64,000 nucleotides of DNA. It comes from Liolophura sinensis. Its lineage: Eukaryota > Mollusca > Polyplacophora > Chitonida > Chitonidae. Shown here piece by piece: positions 11,916-24,450 of the stretch. Position 1 is the stretch's first letter. Every line of letters starts with the position of its first letter. The notes under the pieces were generated by a model. The model ran no database searches and had not been told where the DNA came from. It saw only the letters and a list, made by a program, of their open reading frames with translations. A program made the position numbers and the translations under genes. The stretch spans positions 24,189,604 through 24,253,603 of the forward strand of contig NC_088296.1 in the NCBI RefSeq assembly GCF_032854445.1. The letters are read 5' to 3'.

Positions 11916-12014
11916 CTTATTCTGAATGTTGATGTCTCCGCCCAGATCCACAATCTGACGGACAAGATTCACATCATTTTTTCGCACTGCCCAATGAACA
12001 GCCGTTTCTCCCTC
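11916..12014 (-). CDS. Ankyrin repeat exon, alpha type (exon E9)
   Basis: EGETAVHWAVRKNDVNLV, then LGGDINIQNK; 33 codons. Acceptor CCCACAG and donor AAG|GTGAGTTG, the strongest donor type in the array, shared with 8844. In gene order it opens the left higher-order repeat, following the divergent exons at 15696 and 14919. Confidence 0.85.
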
Positions 12015-12099
12015 CTGTGGGAATTTCACAATAACATACATGTAGCAGATTCATAGTCATCAGTGGGATTGTTAGTGTATATCGTGTAGGTAAGCGGTC

Positions 12100-12195
12100 A
12101 CACTGCACCAAAGTGCCGCTGCCATACACTGCGCCACAACACCGTGACGATGTACCACAGTGCCGCAATGAAACTGTACCACAGTGCCGTGATCG
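12100..12195. repeat. Degenerate short repeat, unit near gtaccacagtgccg
   Basis: The motif accacagtgccg recurs at about 12152 and 12178, with weaker variants before it and a single related copy near 9085-9115 in the paralogous intron. Simple local expansion; no coding capacity. Confidence 0.5.
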
Positions 12196-12394
12196 TTTGA
12201 ATTTGTATAACATCATTTATATAACATAATAAATTATATGTGATGACAAGAAAACGTGTCCGCAAACCCAGGCCAGAAATTATTTTTTAAATCAGCACAC
12301 ATTTTTACACAATTGCCCCCCTTGAATCATTTCCATGGTGTATATTCTTTTGCATGTTAGTCATGAGCCATGTCGTTAAACAGTGTGTGTATGA

Positions 12395-13222
12395 TGCATT
12401 AATTCAACAACTCAAATGCAGACCTAATCCAGGAAAGCTGACAAGAGTCCGGAATTTACCGTTTAGGTGTGTTATATATCACTTGTGTCACAGTTGCCGC
12501 TGATTTGGCGTCACTCTCGATCTTGTAGTACTTTCTACCTTATGAATGCACGATGAAGGATTGGTTATTCACCAACCTGCACTAAGCTGTGATTGAGCAG
12601 AACCAAGCTGACACTGGCGAGGAAAGGTTTGACTTCGTAACATCTGGATTTATATGAAAAGCCTTTAAGAATCTTATTCTCCAGAACAACTGAACCGATT
12701 GACCTCAAACCTGGCACACGTGACTATATATATGTAGTTTGGTGGCAATTGAACCTTTATAGTATAAAAAAAGTCTTTTTTTGTAAATCAGGCTTGGACA
12801 GACCAATCAAAATAGCGCAAACTTAGGTCAAATGTAAAATCTGCACAACTGGATCAAACAAAACCCTAAATGACCTCAGGATTATGACAAACAACTCCCG
12901 TTCAAAGCTGTGGCTTTTACGTGATAGCCCAAAAAACTTTTTCAAAACTTAAAGTTTAAAATTTTTTATGACTTTTTTTTAAAAACTACATGACATTTAC
13001 GTAAATTTTGTTACCCCTAAAGGTGATAGTAAATTTCATTCGATTTTAATGAAAGTTTTGTATGTTTTAGGATAGACTTATGAATGAACGAATATAACCA
13101 CGAAGAATCATTATGTGCGTTACATATTGTTACGTCTTGAAACATTGTATCATATTTTGTCTGGTCGATGTTTTGTGTTTTGTGTACGTCAATCAAGCGT
13201 TCTCGACGCTTCGGTGTTAAGG
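12395..13222. repeat. Duplicated intron block (copy 2 of 2)
   Basis: Partner of 9120-9990 (offset about 3263 in this part; the exon pair 8844/11916 is offset 3072, the difference being extra sequence near 12200-12390 here). Beyond 13222 similarity ends. Confidence 0.75.
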
Positions 13223-14918
13223 AGTTTCGTGTCCTTGTTCATACGGTATACATTCTGGAAATATATAGGGGTTGTAAACATGTTTACGATAAAACCATCT
13301 AGAATGTTCTTTATGTTAATTTATAAAATGAGGAACGGAGTGATATTTTGTTTCGCTAGTTTCTGTTTTTAAGCCGTTATTTTCGACCTTGTATCGCTCA
13401 TTCTCTCAATGTGCGATTACATACATTCTATCTCAGTTTACCCTTTGAAAACATTTTCGACTAGTGAAACACACATCGCCAGCTCAGCATCATAGACGCT
13501 ACTAAAAACCCATCCGCCCTGAAAAGTTACACTTCACAGGGAGTTGGAGATCTGCTTGTCACTTGTAATTCATTTACGTCAACTGACTCTCCTTTGGAAG
13601 CCGGAATATTCCATCCGGATTTTTGACGCTGCCATTAGTAAGAAACTATATATTTTTGCAATTATTTGTATTGTTTTGTATATTATTTTTAGTTGTATTA
13701 TTTGCCTATTTTGTTAAAATATATGTATTGAACTTATTCCAGGATCTTCGTGTTTCTTTGATATTGTGTTAGGCCTATCGCTGATCTGAGAGTTGAAGAA
13801 CCCAGTTGTTTCTCATCTTTACTCTCCCCCCTTATATGTGCATCTTCTTGCAGCAGGGTGAGCCAATGTTGAAGAAGTCCTTCCGCCACTGAAGTATCAT
13901 GCCGAAGACACTAGACATGACACCCCATCCAGTCACACTCCTATTCTGTTTCCTTGCTCTAACCTTCCAGTGTTGAGCGCCAAGGCGTAGTAGGCCTAAT
14001 AACGTTGCCGTGTAAATACGGGCAAAGTTTGTCGTATCTTTTGTCGGCTATTTTGGATTTCTTTCAACTGAGATGTTTTTTGAAAACGTCCACTTAAAAT
14101 TGTAAAATTTTACATTCCTGTAGACCGACTCTATGTGTATGAAGTTTAAGAGAGGCGTCGAAATTCGTTCACAACTTCAAAGATGGTCACAAATGTGAGG
14201 TCACAAAAATATTTGGACTTGGTGTAACATGGACGTGTTGTGATGTATTTCAGGCTGCTGATTTCCATCCTGCTCTTAGTTTTCTCAACAAAGGTGTTGA
14301 AAGCTGTTAGAAAACCTCTTATCCACTTAACAAGGGAGTTTGTGTAAGACTGCATGAAATTTATTTGTCGCTTTAGTTTATCGCGGAAAGGGACATCAAG
14401 CTTGCAACAGTGTATTATTTCTATATTTTGTTCTCGGCTATAAGCAGAAGATTAGGTCCACACAATCTGTATGCTAGCCTATAGTTGTACTACCATTGTG
14501 GTGTCTGGGATTCAAATCCAACATGCTGTATCCATTTTTTTTTTGACGTTTGTCTCCTTCTTCCCGTAGCTATCATTACTATTACCAACATAATTTATTC
14601 AGAGCGTACAAAAGCAGATCTTGAAATCACTGTACTCGACAGCTATATTTTCATCTTGAATTACGGAGAATCAAACTACTCACAAATCATCAGAAAGTTC
14701 AAATAGTGTGATGCAACAAACAACATGCTCTTCCTATACACAATCGTATGAATATACTTGCATGATACAGCTGAATGAGAGAGGAGTATGTAATACAGCT
14801 GTTTGATCCACGTGTCTTCTGAATTACTCCTTACTTGTACCATATACATTTACATGTAGTTATGATCTTGTGGCCATCGATAAGATCTGTTAATTGTAGC
14901 TGGTTCTACCCGACATAC
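13222..14918. other. No gene seen, apart from a SINE2 fragment
   Basis: AT-rich unique sequence. Short open frames at 13115-13372, 14146-14355 and 14485-14706 have no recognisable domain, no repeat relation and no consistent splice borders, and look like chance. The only recognised item is the SINE2 piece at 13856-13985. Confidence 0.6.
13856..13985 (-). mobile_element. SINE2 fragment, minus orientation
   Basis: Bases such as ttccttgctctaacctt and cagtgttgagcgcc match the reverse complement of the central part of the SINE at 47612-47945. Head and tail are missing, and there is a deletion of about 20 bases in the middle. An old, truncated copy. Confidence 0.65.
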
Positions 14919-15017
14919 CTGATCCGGGGCTGTGAGACTGACTCCTTTCTTCACCAGTAGACGAACACTCTCTATATCATTGTTCATTACTGCATTGCGC
15001 AAAGACATCTGGCCTCT
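14919..15017 (-). CDS. Divergent ankyrin repeat exon (exon E10)
   Basis: RGQMSLRNAVMNNDIESV, then LLVKKGVSLTAPDQ: 33 codons between a CTACAG acceptor and a GTATGTCGG donor. The ankyrin frame is kept (MSLRNAV for TPLHxAA, LLVKKGVSL for LLLEKGADV), but the sequence belongs to neither the left nor the right exon families, and its introns are unlike theirs. Probably a long-lived exon that took no part in the recent expansion. Confidence 0.8.
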
Positions 15018-15695
15018 CTGTAGATTGTCATAACTATGTGTCAATTCCGATATAAATGTATAATTACGACATCAGTTTACAACATTAAACTCATCTGCAC
15101 ATATCTCCAGGTACAGTAGATATCTTAACTAGTCATTTACATATTTATCTTACTCACTGTTCACAGATATACTCACAGTCTCCCATCAAAGATACTGCAT
15201 ACATTTATTGCCAGCTAAAACTCCATATTTTGACACTAAATGTTACTCGGGCTCCACGTGTCAGTATGTCGTGTGTGATATTGTCGCGTTTTTAGTTTGT
15301 AACAAAATGTCCTGAAACCAGACTTTATGTAAATTATAAAATTATGTGCAAACCTTATTTACATCAACTATAAAAGTTTGGGGAAATACTCTGTATAATC
15401 TGTAAAGGGTTAATTGTCATATCTATAACATAACAACAACAGCTATCCAAAGTAATGACTAAATGAACTACCCGAAGTCCAGGATAGACTTAATGGGCTG
15501 TGAAACTTTAACTTAGAAGGGCACGCTCGCCTTTTGTTCCTGATATAGCATAGAATGGCCCAGGTGATCGGGCCATGTGCCACAGTTCAAATTGAGTTTG
15601 CCTTTCGATGCATTTTAGCTAGATAATTCTGTACCATTCGCCGTCACACACCGTAGTTAATTTCATAAAACATGTATAGACGTATTATAACATAC

Positions 15696-15794
15696 CTTAT
15701 CCTGTACACTGGCGTCCTCATCCTTCTGTGTCAGCAAAAGAACAATGCGCACATGGTTTAATGCTGACGCCATGCTCAAAGCCGTCCACCCGTC
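15696..15794 (-). CDS. Divergent ankyrin repeat exon (exon E11)
   Basis: DGWTALSMASALNHVRIV, then LLLTQKDEDASVQDK; 33 codons. Acceptor ATTCAG, donor AAG|GTATGTTA. The consensus is recognisable, with DED in place of GAD. It starts DGWT like the right-hand exons. Together with 14919 it forms the bridge between the two expanded halves of the array. Confidence 0.82.
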
Positions 15795-18190
15795 CTGAAT
15801 AATGTCCAAGACAGTTAATAATTAGTGTAGTTAAGGCTCCACACGTCAAACAGACCCAGTGTTCAGCCAATTTTGCAAAAAGTATAAGAGCAAAGAATTC
15901 AATATAACATAATAACTACAAAAAACAAAGCCTTAGAAATAAACATAACAAGCACAAAAAACAATAACAAAGCTTTAAAAATAAACATAATAGATCAAAG
16001 CGCTCTGTAACGCATCACTATTAGAAAAACTGAAACATACACATGTGCTTGTATACAGAATATAACGGATGTAAAACATGGTGTTCATACAGGATTTTAG
16101 TAGATTAAAAATAATCTCTATTTTTTCAGTTTTAATAACACGTGTGCGCGTTTATAAAATGAAAGTATTGACTATTTGTACAAGGCTCTGTACGAACGTG
16201 ACAAAGAAACATACCTCACAGAGGATGTAACAGGTAAATAAAAAGGTATAAAAATTCCTTTACTCAAAGAAAATGTCATATTGAATTAATCGAAATGCAC
16301 TTAGGAAGGCAATGAATAGCAGTATGCAGACGACAGATATTCGATCCATTTCACAAGGAATTAACAGGGCATCAATGATCTAAAACCCTAAAGTACATAG
16401 GTATATGGCATGATTAAATGTCTGTCCTCCGTCAATGGATACATTTTGCGAACAGTTGCCATATTGGAACAATCTCAAACAGCATAATTAACTGTTCATG
16501 TCCTAAGTAAGACCCAGACTGATCTGAAAACAAAGTTCTAGACGTTTGGCTGTGTGAAGTGCTAGGTTGAGGCGTATACACGAGCTCGTAGATACAATCA
16601 GAAATGTATATCGCACGGCAAACCTTTCGCATGAACATTAATGGGTGTTAATTGTATTCATATAGCTTGGAGTTCAGATTTCAGTGATGATAAAATCACG
16701 TTTTATTCTGTAATGTTAAACCCATGGACAAAGTGTGTTTTTACTCGAACAATGAAGGCTTACACAAGCGATAGTTATATAAGCAATGATAAATATCGTT
16801 ACTTTCCTTGGCAGTTTGTCACGGCGTTTGGGCACAAAAAAGCGTCTTAAATACATGGACCTCTTTGGCACTTATGTTCCTTTTTTTTTGTCTGTCGAGC
16901 GTTAGGCCGCGTGGGTCCTCTGTTATTTGGTGACGATCTAACCGAGCCACTATATTGACAGCCTCGACGGATTTCACAAATACAAGTAACTGCATTAAGT
17001 TTTAGAAGGAAGAGGGCCCAGAGGATCGTTTTATAAAAAGTGTAAAGGCTAAGCTTAGACGGCTAACTCAATTAGCCAACTCGCAATTCTGTCTAACCCG
17101 TTTCACTCTGGAAAAATTGGGCTATCCACTAAAGCTTTTTGTCTTAGATTTTGAAATACAAGAGGAAAAAATCCGGCTTTAGGTGTGTTATCATTCCAGT
17201 TTGTGAACGGTTATTTATTCATTCAAGAAAAATAGGATTAGATCAGCTTCGGTCAGAAAATGAAGATCGTTTTAAAGCTCACAAACCACCAAAGCGCATT
17301 CGCTGTTGTTGTTCTACTTTGATTGTCTATTGAGACTAAATGGTCTTTTGTTGGCAAACTTCGTTAGAAACGAAAATGAAAAAGAAATTATCATTTTTGG
17401 GCGGTATTTATACATAGTAGTTTAACTTATTTATATTTTGAAGCCAATTTAATAATTATCATCATAGATCCAAATTTCTATGGTAAGCCGGCTAAGCTTT
17501 AGACAGTTTCAATTTTGCGAAAAGCCTGGTGAATGTTTTCGTGGCCTCTTTATAATAGTCGGCTACACGACCCTTAGCCGACAAATAGACATTAGACAGC
17601 TACAGAAGTTTTGTGAAAGAGGTACACATGTTGGTTTTAGGCCAAAGTTCGCTTTGTGTCGATTACATGTTTACAACTATATCGTAAGATCGTATTTTTT
17701 TTTAAACCGTGTACACTGTTATAAGCGTAAAAGTTAAATAGTCTTTGAAAGTTGATTCCTTTACATGCGAAAATGTCAAGATCGACATGCAACAACGACA
17801 CATGTTTTGATATGTGTAAATGTTGAATGTTACTGCGAGTTGCTACAGCATATAACCGATACACATTGACATAGATCTTTTTTACTAGGAACTGTGTAAG
17901 ACGATGTGTAAAACGTAAGCAATGATTTGCACGTTTTATAATTTAAGTACCGATCGCTTAAAGTAAGTAATGAATGCACTTTTATCTTTGTTGCAGTCAA
18001 TCCCTGCCTCTGAATAAACTGAACTTCAATCTCCAAATAGAAAACTGAACTGTAAAATCATAACGTTGGAATAAAACGAAGACAGTGATTTGGCGGAGAT
18101 ATTGTACTTTACAAGATATTAATAAAATAGTACAAACATAAGAAAGGCAGAATAACTGGAGATTATCGTATTGTCTTTATTACGGTTATA
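15795..18190. other. No gene seen
   Basis: About 2.4 kb of AT-rich sequence that would be intron if exons on both sides belong to one gene. Short open frames (16432-16638 minus, 16641-16850 plus, 17480-17737 plus, 17637-17864 minus) show no domain and overlap one another. No ankyrin relic was found. Confidence 0.6.
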
Positions 18191-18320
18191 AAGCCTGTGC
18201 CAGATGAAAACATACTTAAAATGCTACTTCAGTAAAAATGCTATTAATAACAAATTCACTAATAATGAGCATAACTGCGCTTATTCATACGGGGAATGTA
18301 AACATCACACGAGTATGTAT
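18191..18320 (-). pseudogene. Exon-less ankyrin acceptor relic 1
   Basis: The upstream intron flank normally found on the high side of right-hand ankyrin exons (cctgtgc, then tgctacttcagtaaaaatgc, then a cggggaatgtaaa motif) is present, but the 99-nt exon that should lie immediately to its left is not. The exon has been deleted while its acceptor-side intron survives. Confidence 0.6.
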
Positions 18321-19075
18321 GGGTTATGCCCCTTTAATACACGTACATTATTGAATGTACTAAATCATATTGTCAACAGCCATACAGTAACAGCGCTATT
18401 TGAATCCACAAAATCAACCCTGGAACAGATTGATTACCTTTAGGAATACTTCCTTAACTAATTTTAGATATTCTTCGCAAACATATTGGCAAATCTGTTG
18501 ATGAAAGATGACATTTTAGCCCCATGTGACTTGGGAGAGGGGTGTCAAAAATGGCGAGAAGGACTGCATCAGCAAATTTCTTTGCAGCCAGAAAATAAAA
18601 AAAGACATAAAGTTTATGTTTTGTAACATTTTAGGGCATTCTATGGTGCTTGTGTTAACAATTAACTGTTGAAATCAAGTTTAAAGTCTATTCAAAATGC
18701 CACACAGTAGGGTTTTTCCATGACCCCAAACACCAAAGGAAACAGGGAGATTTTTGATTTTTGTGTTTTACACTTCTATTTATCTGTCAGAGGGTGTCAT
18801 GGATGTTTAATTAGCATCTTTCTTCTTAATTTGATTTTTTAATTGCAGCGTTTTTCATTGTTCCTTTTCATTACCTGCTGCAGTTTATTTTTGATTCTGC
18901 CGTGCATTACTTTTGGCTTAACGCCGCATTTTCTGGAGGAAATCCCCTCTTTGTGTAGAATTTAGAGTTTCTCATGCAAACTGTAGAAAGAAGGTCTCTT
19001 TTGTGTAGGGCAAAGATTCTTTGGTCAAATTTTTGGATTGGTGTTCTAAGCATGGTGCCATCTACACCAAGCTAA

Positions 19076-19690
19076 GCAAATTTGATAGGAGGCCCAGTTT
19101 TTCCTTTCGTCCATCAGAAAACAACTGCATCTGCATAATAACCCTTGAGACGTCTTGCCTAATTTACTGTTGGGATAGTGTGCACTCACAATTTTACCTC
19201 TTAAGAGAGAATATCTTGAGATCTGTTAAACAACGTTTCGGGTGGAACGCTCTGGAAGTGGTTGGTGTATCCCTGGACAATCTACTACAAGTGACAGTTA
19301 CTTGTTAATCACAAGGACCTTTGGACAGCACAGTCAACGCTTCATACTACCACTGAACTAGCAGTCATGTGACATTTCTCTAATTTGTCCATGCTCAAGT
19401 CCTGTTACCCAATGTCCACCGCTCGAGGCAGAATGTTTCACGAACCTTACCTTCTCGCGCTATCAAGGATCCAGAGTCATCATCAAAACAATGAATGAGC
19501 TCTGGTTTCTCCATAGCATAGGATCGTCTTCATCAAAGAATGCTACATCCTTTAAGAAATAATTTGCATCAGCTTCCATTCTGTTAATGTATTTATGGAA
19601 CAAGTGCATTTTAATGTAGTAGTATGGCAGTCTCCATTATCAAGTGGCAAAAACCATATCTGATGTCACTGTTTACAATATTGTCAGAAA
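19076..19690. repeat. P block copy 1
   Basis: First of eight copies of a non-ankyrin repeat spaced through the right array. The plus strand carries an open frame including FGWNALEVVGVSLDNLLQV; the minus strand of its right half carries a frame ending DEDDPMLWRNQSSF. Nearly identical to the copy at 31413. The product is not recognised. Confidence 0.75.
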
Positions 19691-19860
19691 GGGCCACTGA
19701 AAGAGCCAGAGTTTATAAAACCGTTCAATATATTATAAAAATTTGAAGTTTCTTGTTTTTTTTTACATTACAGTAGACAGTTACACTCTGCAAAGAGTAT
19801 TAAGGATTAATTTAGTCTATAATATTTGTGTTTTGCGGCTACTTATATATGAGTATTCAT

Positions 19861-19940
19861 TCCTGTGCAAAGGAAAAATAATGTTATACTTGAAATGATA
19901 CTTCAGTAAAAATTCTCTCCATGGTAAAGTCACGTATAAT
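19861..19940 (-). pseudogene. Exon-less ankyrin acceptor relic 2
   Basis: cctgtgcaaagg followed by the usual acceptor-side flank, but unrelated sequence replaces the exon to its left. The duplicate at 32207 shows the same state, so the exon was lost before the duplication. Confidence 0.6.
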
Positions 19941-21517
19941 GAATCTGATCAAAGGTTTGCTATGACGTAGTTTTCAGGCATGCAGATCTCAGGTAAGGAA
20001 ATGACACGAAACTTTACTTACCTCAGATAATCTGAAATAATGGGCGTGAATAAAAAAATTACACACCAGAGAAATTAAACTATTAATGCACTGTTATCAA
20101 CTGAGGCGAAAACCTTGAAGATCTTACAAGTAAATGTACTGGCCAACCGATTATTCACCTAAATGTGTACAAGAAATGAAGACAAAATATGGATTGCTAA
20201 ATTTTCTTTCCTTCATCAATAATATAAACCATCCTTTTAAATTGGTCTCCGTAAATTAAACACGATATGCTGACTTTTCTCTTGCTTTTTGTAAGCAAGG
20301 CTTTATACATGTTAAAAGGTGATTATTCATTTGATGAAAACGTGTTAGGAAGCTACCATTCCAGAAAGGCTATCACGTCTTAATTTACTTCTACTGATCC
20401 TACAAACATGTTCATATTTTGTGAGTTCGAATACAGACCTGGCGTTGCTGACATATATAGGCGGCTGGAAATGGGCCGGGGCATGTTCATTTCATTGCTC
20501 AATGTACTGATTTTCCATGACACGAAACTTTACCTACCTCAGCTAATCTACCTTAACCCGCTATAACAATGGGTGTAAAGGAAAAAAGTACACACAAGAG
20601 CAATTAAACTATTCATTAACTCTGATCAACTAAGCCGAAAATCTTGAAGATCTTACATGTAAACGTACAGGTCAACCGAATATTCACCTAATAGCGTACA
20701 AGAAATGGGGACAAAAACTGGGAGCTCACGATATACTGACGTTTTCCTTGGTTTTTCAATTTTGCGCAAATGCTTATACATGTTATGAGCTGATTTTCAT
20801 TTTATAAAGATAAGTGAGAAAGCTATAATTGCAGAAAAGCTATCACGTCTTAATTTTCTTCTACTAATCTATAAAAAAATGTTCATATTTTATGAGTTGG
20901 AAGAAAGACCTGAGCGTGTAAGTCGTTGTTGACATTTATATGCCGCTGGAAATGGGCAGAAGCGTGTTCATTTCACTTCTCAATGTACTGGCTTTCCAGT
21001 TCACCTTTTGTATTCTCTATGTCGATGTATCTGTATTTCACAGGCACACATACACACTATGCTTTTTTCTACAGCTGTCAAGCGGAAAAACGCTTTTCTC
21101 AACTGTATAACGTGAGAGTGTAACTCTTATGTTAATCTACAGTTTGATTTAATGAACTGCAGTTAAAAATAAACTCAGGTCAAGCGGCTGTTTTATATTC
21201 ATGGGTACGATTTGACATTGATAGCTTTTGGCTTTGATAGCCGAATAGGAATATAGACGTAAAATAGTCAGCAATTCATAATGAAAAGACTCACATTATA
21301 AGTTTTAAATCAGTAGATAGATTTTCTAAAGATGGAAGTTTGAAATATATACACTTATATCCTATGTGGAGCAAACTTATTTACTTGCAGATTTGGCGCA
21401 CAGAACAGGTCTTGAAATTCAAGGCTCAATTTACACGTGAGTAAAAGAAGTTAACATTGCACAATCTGCCCTAAACCTCACATCACATCACCGGCTTCAC
21501 ATCAGTTCATCACGTAC

Positions 21518-21616
21518 TACATTCTCTACATTGACATCAGCACCCTTCTCCAGCAAGAAAGGAACAATCTCTACATTGTTTTCCTGAGCTGCATACTGCA
21601 GAGGAGTCCGTCCATC
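21518..21616 (-). CDS. Ankyrin repeat exon, right family (exon E12)
   Basis: DGRTPLQYAAQENNVEIV, then LLEKGADVNVENV; 33 codons. The acceptor ends AAAG instead of the usual CACAG, and the exon ends GTA, followed by the donor GTACGTG. Its duplicate at 35772 differs at only a few bases but has lost its donor. Confidence 0.83.
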
Positions 21617-22169
21617 CTTTGCAAAGTAAACATAATGTAATACCTGAAATGCTACTTAAGTAAAAATGCAATGAATGACAAATTCACTAATAATTAACGT
21701 AGCTACACCTGTTAACACGAGGAATGTAAAAATAATGCAAATATAAGGTAATGTGGTGGCGTATAAGACATTTGGGGTGTGTTTTGTACTTGCTGGCTTG
21801 GCGTAAGTAATATACAGAGCCTGTTCATTTCTGTTCCCATTGTACTGATTTTCGAGTTCTCCTTTTGAAATGACTATGTCTGTATGTTTGTATATTACAG
21901 GCACTCATACACACTCCATGGTGTTATTTTCTACAGTCGTCAAACGGAAAACCACTTTTCTTCGCTGTATAATGTCACACTGTAAAATTTATCCAAGTTA
22001 AAAGTTTGATTTAGTAAACATTAGATTTAAATAAACTCATGCCAGGCGGCTGTTTTATATTCATGGATATGTTTTGGCTATAGTAATTTAATGAACTTAT
22101 ATAAAAAAATGCTCAGCAATTCTTATCAAAATGACTAATATTATGGTTTTAAAACCCCTCTAAGTACTA

Positions 22170-22865
22170 AGTATGGTGCCAACTACACCAAGCTAAGTAA
22201 ACTGCATAGGAGGCGCGTTATTGTTTCTTTCGTCCATTACTGAACAACTGCATCTGCATAATAATCCTTGAGACATCTTGTCTGATTTACTGTTGGGATA
22301 GTGTGAGCGAACAATTTTACCTGTTAAGGCCGAATATCTTGAGATCTATTAAACAACCTTTTGGGTGGAACGCTCTGAAAGTAGCTGGTTATCCCTAGAC
22401 AAGCTTCTACAAGTGACAGTTACGTGCTAATCACAAGGACCTTTGGACAGTAGAGTCAAGTCTTTGTCAAGTCCTATGAAAATGCCACTGAACTAGCAGT
22501 CATGTAAGATTTTTCTAATTTATCCATGTTCCAAGTCCTGTTGCCTGATGTTACCTAATGTCCACCGCTCATAGTAGAATGTTCCACTCGACATTCTTCT
22601 CGCGATATCAAGGATCCAGAGTCATCAAGAAAACAATGAATGAGTTCTGGCTTCTCCATAGCATAGGATCGTCTTCATCAAAGAATGCTACATCCATTAA
22701 GAAATAATTTGCTTCAGGTTCCATTCAAGTATTCATGGAACGAGTGCATTTTAATGTAGTAGTTTAGCAGTCTTCAATTATCAAGTGGCAAAAACCCTAT
22801 GTGATGTCACTGTTTAGAATATGGTCAGAAAGGGCCACTAAAACAGCCAGAGTTTTAAAAGGCGT
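22170..22865. repeat. P block copy 2
   Basis: Same order of motifs as at 19076. Small deletions break both frames: the plus-strand frame is interrupted and the minus-strand frame loses several bases within the HEYLNG segment. Followed to the right by the intact sequence that was the SINE target in copy 3. Confidence 0.7.
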
Positions 22866-24351
22866 TTAATAGATTAAGAAAATTTGAAAAAAAAAATGAT
22901 TTTGTCTGACATACACTTCAAAGTGTGCGTTCTTTTTGTTTTCTTTAACTTTTCAGTAGACATTTACACTCTGCAAAGAGTATTATGGACTAATTTGGTC
23001 TGTAAACTTTGTAATTGGCTGGTACTTTCAATTAACAGTATTTTTGATTTCAAGTCAAAAAGATGATCAAAAGATTGCTATGACGTAGTTTTGAGACATG
23101 TAGATCTCAGGTAAGGAAATGACACCAACGTTTACTTACCTCAGCTAATCTACCTTAACTCGCTGTAAAAATGGGTGTAAAATAAAAACGTACAAACCCT
23201 AGCAATTAAACTATTCATGCCCTGTTATCAACATAGCCGAAAATCTTGAAGATCTTACAAGTGAATGTACAGGTCAACCGACTATTCACCTAATACAAGA
23301 AATGAAGACAAAATGCGGATTGATGAATTTTCTTTGCTTCATTAAAAATACAAACCGCCCTTTTAAATTGGCCTCCTTAAGTTAAACACTGGGGAGTTCA
23401 CGATATACTGACCGTTCTCTTGCTGTTCGTAGGTTGCGAAAAACCTTATACATGTTATGAGATGATTATTCATTTTATGAAAATGTGTTAGAAAGCGACC
23501 ATTGCAGAAAGGCTATAACATCTTAATTTACTTCTACTGATCCTACAAACATGTTCACATTTTATGAGTTCGAATAAAGACTTAAGCGTGTAAGTCGTTG
23601 TTGACATTTATATGTGGCTGGGAATGGGCAGAAGCGTGTTCATTTCACTTCTCAATGTACTGATTTTCCAGTTCGCCTTTTATATTCACTATGTCAATGT
23701 GTCTGTATATCACAGGCACTCATACAGAATGGCGTTTTTTTCACAGTCGTCAAACGCAAAAGCATTTTTCTTCGCTGTATAATGTCACAATATAGCATTT
23801 ATCCAAGTCAAAAGTTTAAGTAGGTGAACAGTAGATTAAAATAAACTCATGTCACGTGGATATTCTATATTCATGGATATGCTTTGGCTTTAATAACTTA
23901 ATAACTTTACACTCAACAAAATACTCAGCAAATTCTTATCCAAAAGACCCATATTATGGTTTTAAAACCGTACGTGGTTTTTCGCAGTTTTTTTTTTTAA
24001 TTTTGCAGATGGGTGAAATATATTCAGAGGACTTTAAGAAGTGAAAGTCATTAAAATGTGCCCGAGAGCTAACTTAAATACTGTGTCTGCCCAAGAACTA
24101 AGGCGGTAAAAGGTCATTAAGTAACGTGGCTTACTTCCTCGTTCTACAAGAGCTGGCAATAAAATATGCGTCTACCTTCTAAAGATGGTAATTTGAATAT
24201 TCACATTTATTTTATGCTGTGCAGAGCATTTTTCTCAGTTGGGGGCCAGTGGATTTCGTGCTGAGTACAGGTGTTAAAAGACAAAGTGCAGTTGTGCAGA
24301 ACACCATCTCGTCAAGTTTTGTCGCTGGCCTCACATCAGTAAATCACGTAC

Positions 24352-24450
24352 CTTGTTCTGTACTTTGACATCAGCACTCTTCTCCAGCAGGAAAAGAACA
24401 ACATCTTCATTGTTTTGCTCAGCTGCAATGTGCAAAGGGGTCCACCCATC
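24352..24450 (-). CDS. Ankyrin repeat exon, right family (exon E13)
   Basis: DGWTPLHIAAEQNNEDVV, then LLEKSADVKVQNK; 33 codons. The loop glycine at 25 is serine. Acceptor TTGCACAG, donor AAG|GTACGTGA. Residues after the AA pair are E and Q and the residue after VV is leucine, differing from neighbouring exons. Confidence 0.85.

Larger units (their letters stand above)
1..12220 (-). repeat. Higher-order repeat of four ankyrin exon types (beta-alpha-gamma-delta)
   Basis: Sequence from position 1 recurs from 3806 in the same orientation over more than 2.5 kb (offset about 3805; for example the gacgtcatat motif at 561 and 4365). Shorter, more diverged copies begin near 2600, 6420 and 10270. In gene order (right to left) the units are: alpha 11916, gamma 10826, delta 10342; beta 10169, alpha 8844, gamma 7112; beta 6244, alpha 5691, gamma 4673, delta 3955; beta 3589; beta 2438, alpha 1876, gamma 839, delta 150. 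Missing members (delta near 6540, alpha and gamma near 3262) coincide with deletions visible when copies are compared. Introns are duplicated along with exons, so the unit of duplication was genomic and several kilobases long. Confidence 0.8.
19080..22100. repeat. Segmental duplication, shortened copy
   Basis: Matches 31413-36340. Positions 19080-20517 align to 31413-32868 and 20518 onward aligns from 34507, so 1,638 bases including two ankyrin exons are missing here. A second gap of about 230 bases lies near 21332, at a gattttc motif present at both ends of the missing stretch. Divergence over the first 1.4 kb is low by eye (a few percent), marking one of the youngest duplications in the window. 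Confidence 0.8.

Noticed and set aside
13115-13372. 85-codon plus-strand frame rich in phenylalanine
   Set aside because: Lies at the edge of a duplicated intron block; the duplicate is not open, and composition is that of translated AT-rich DNA.
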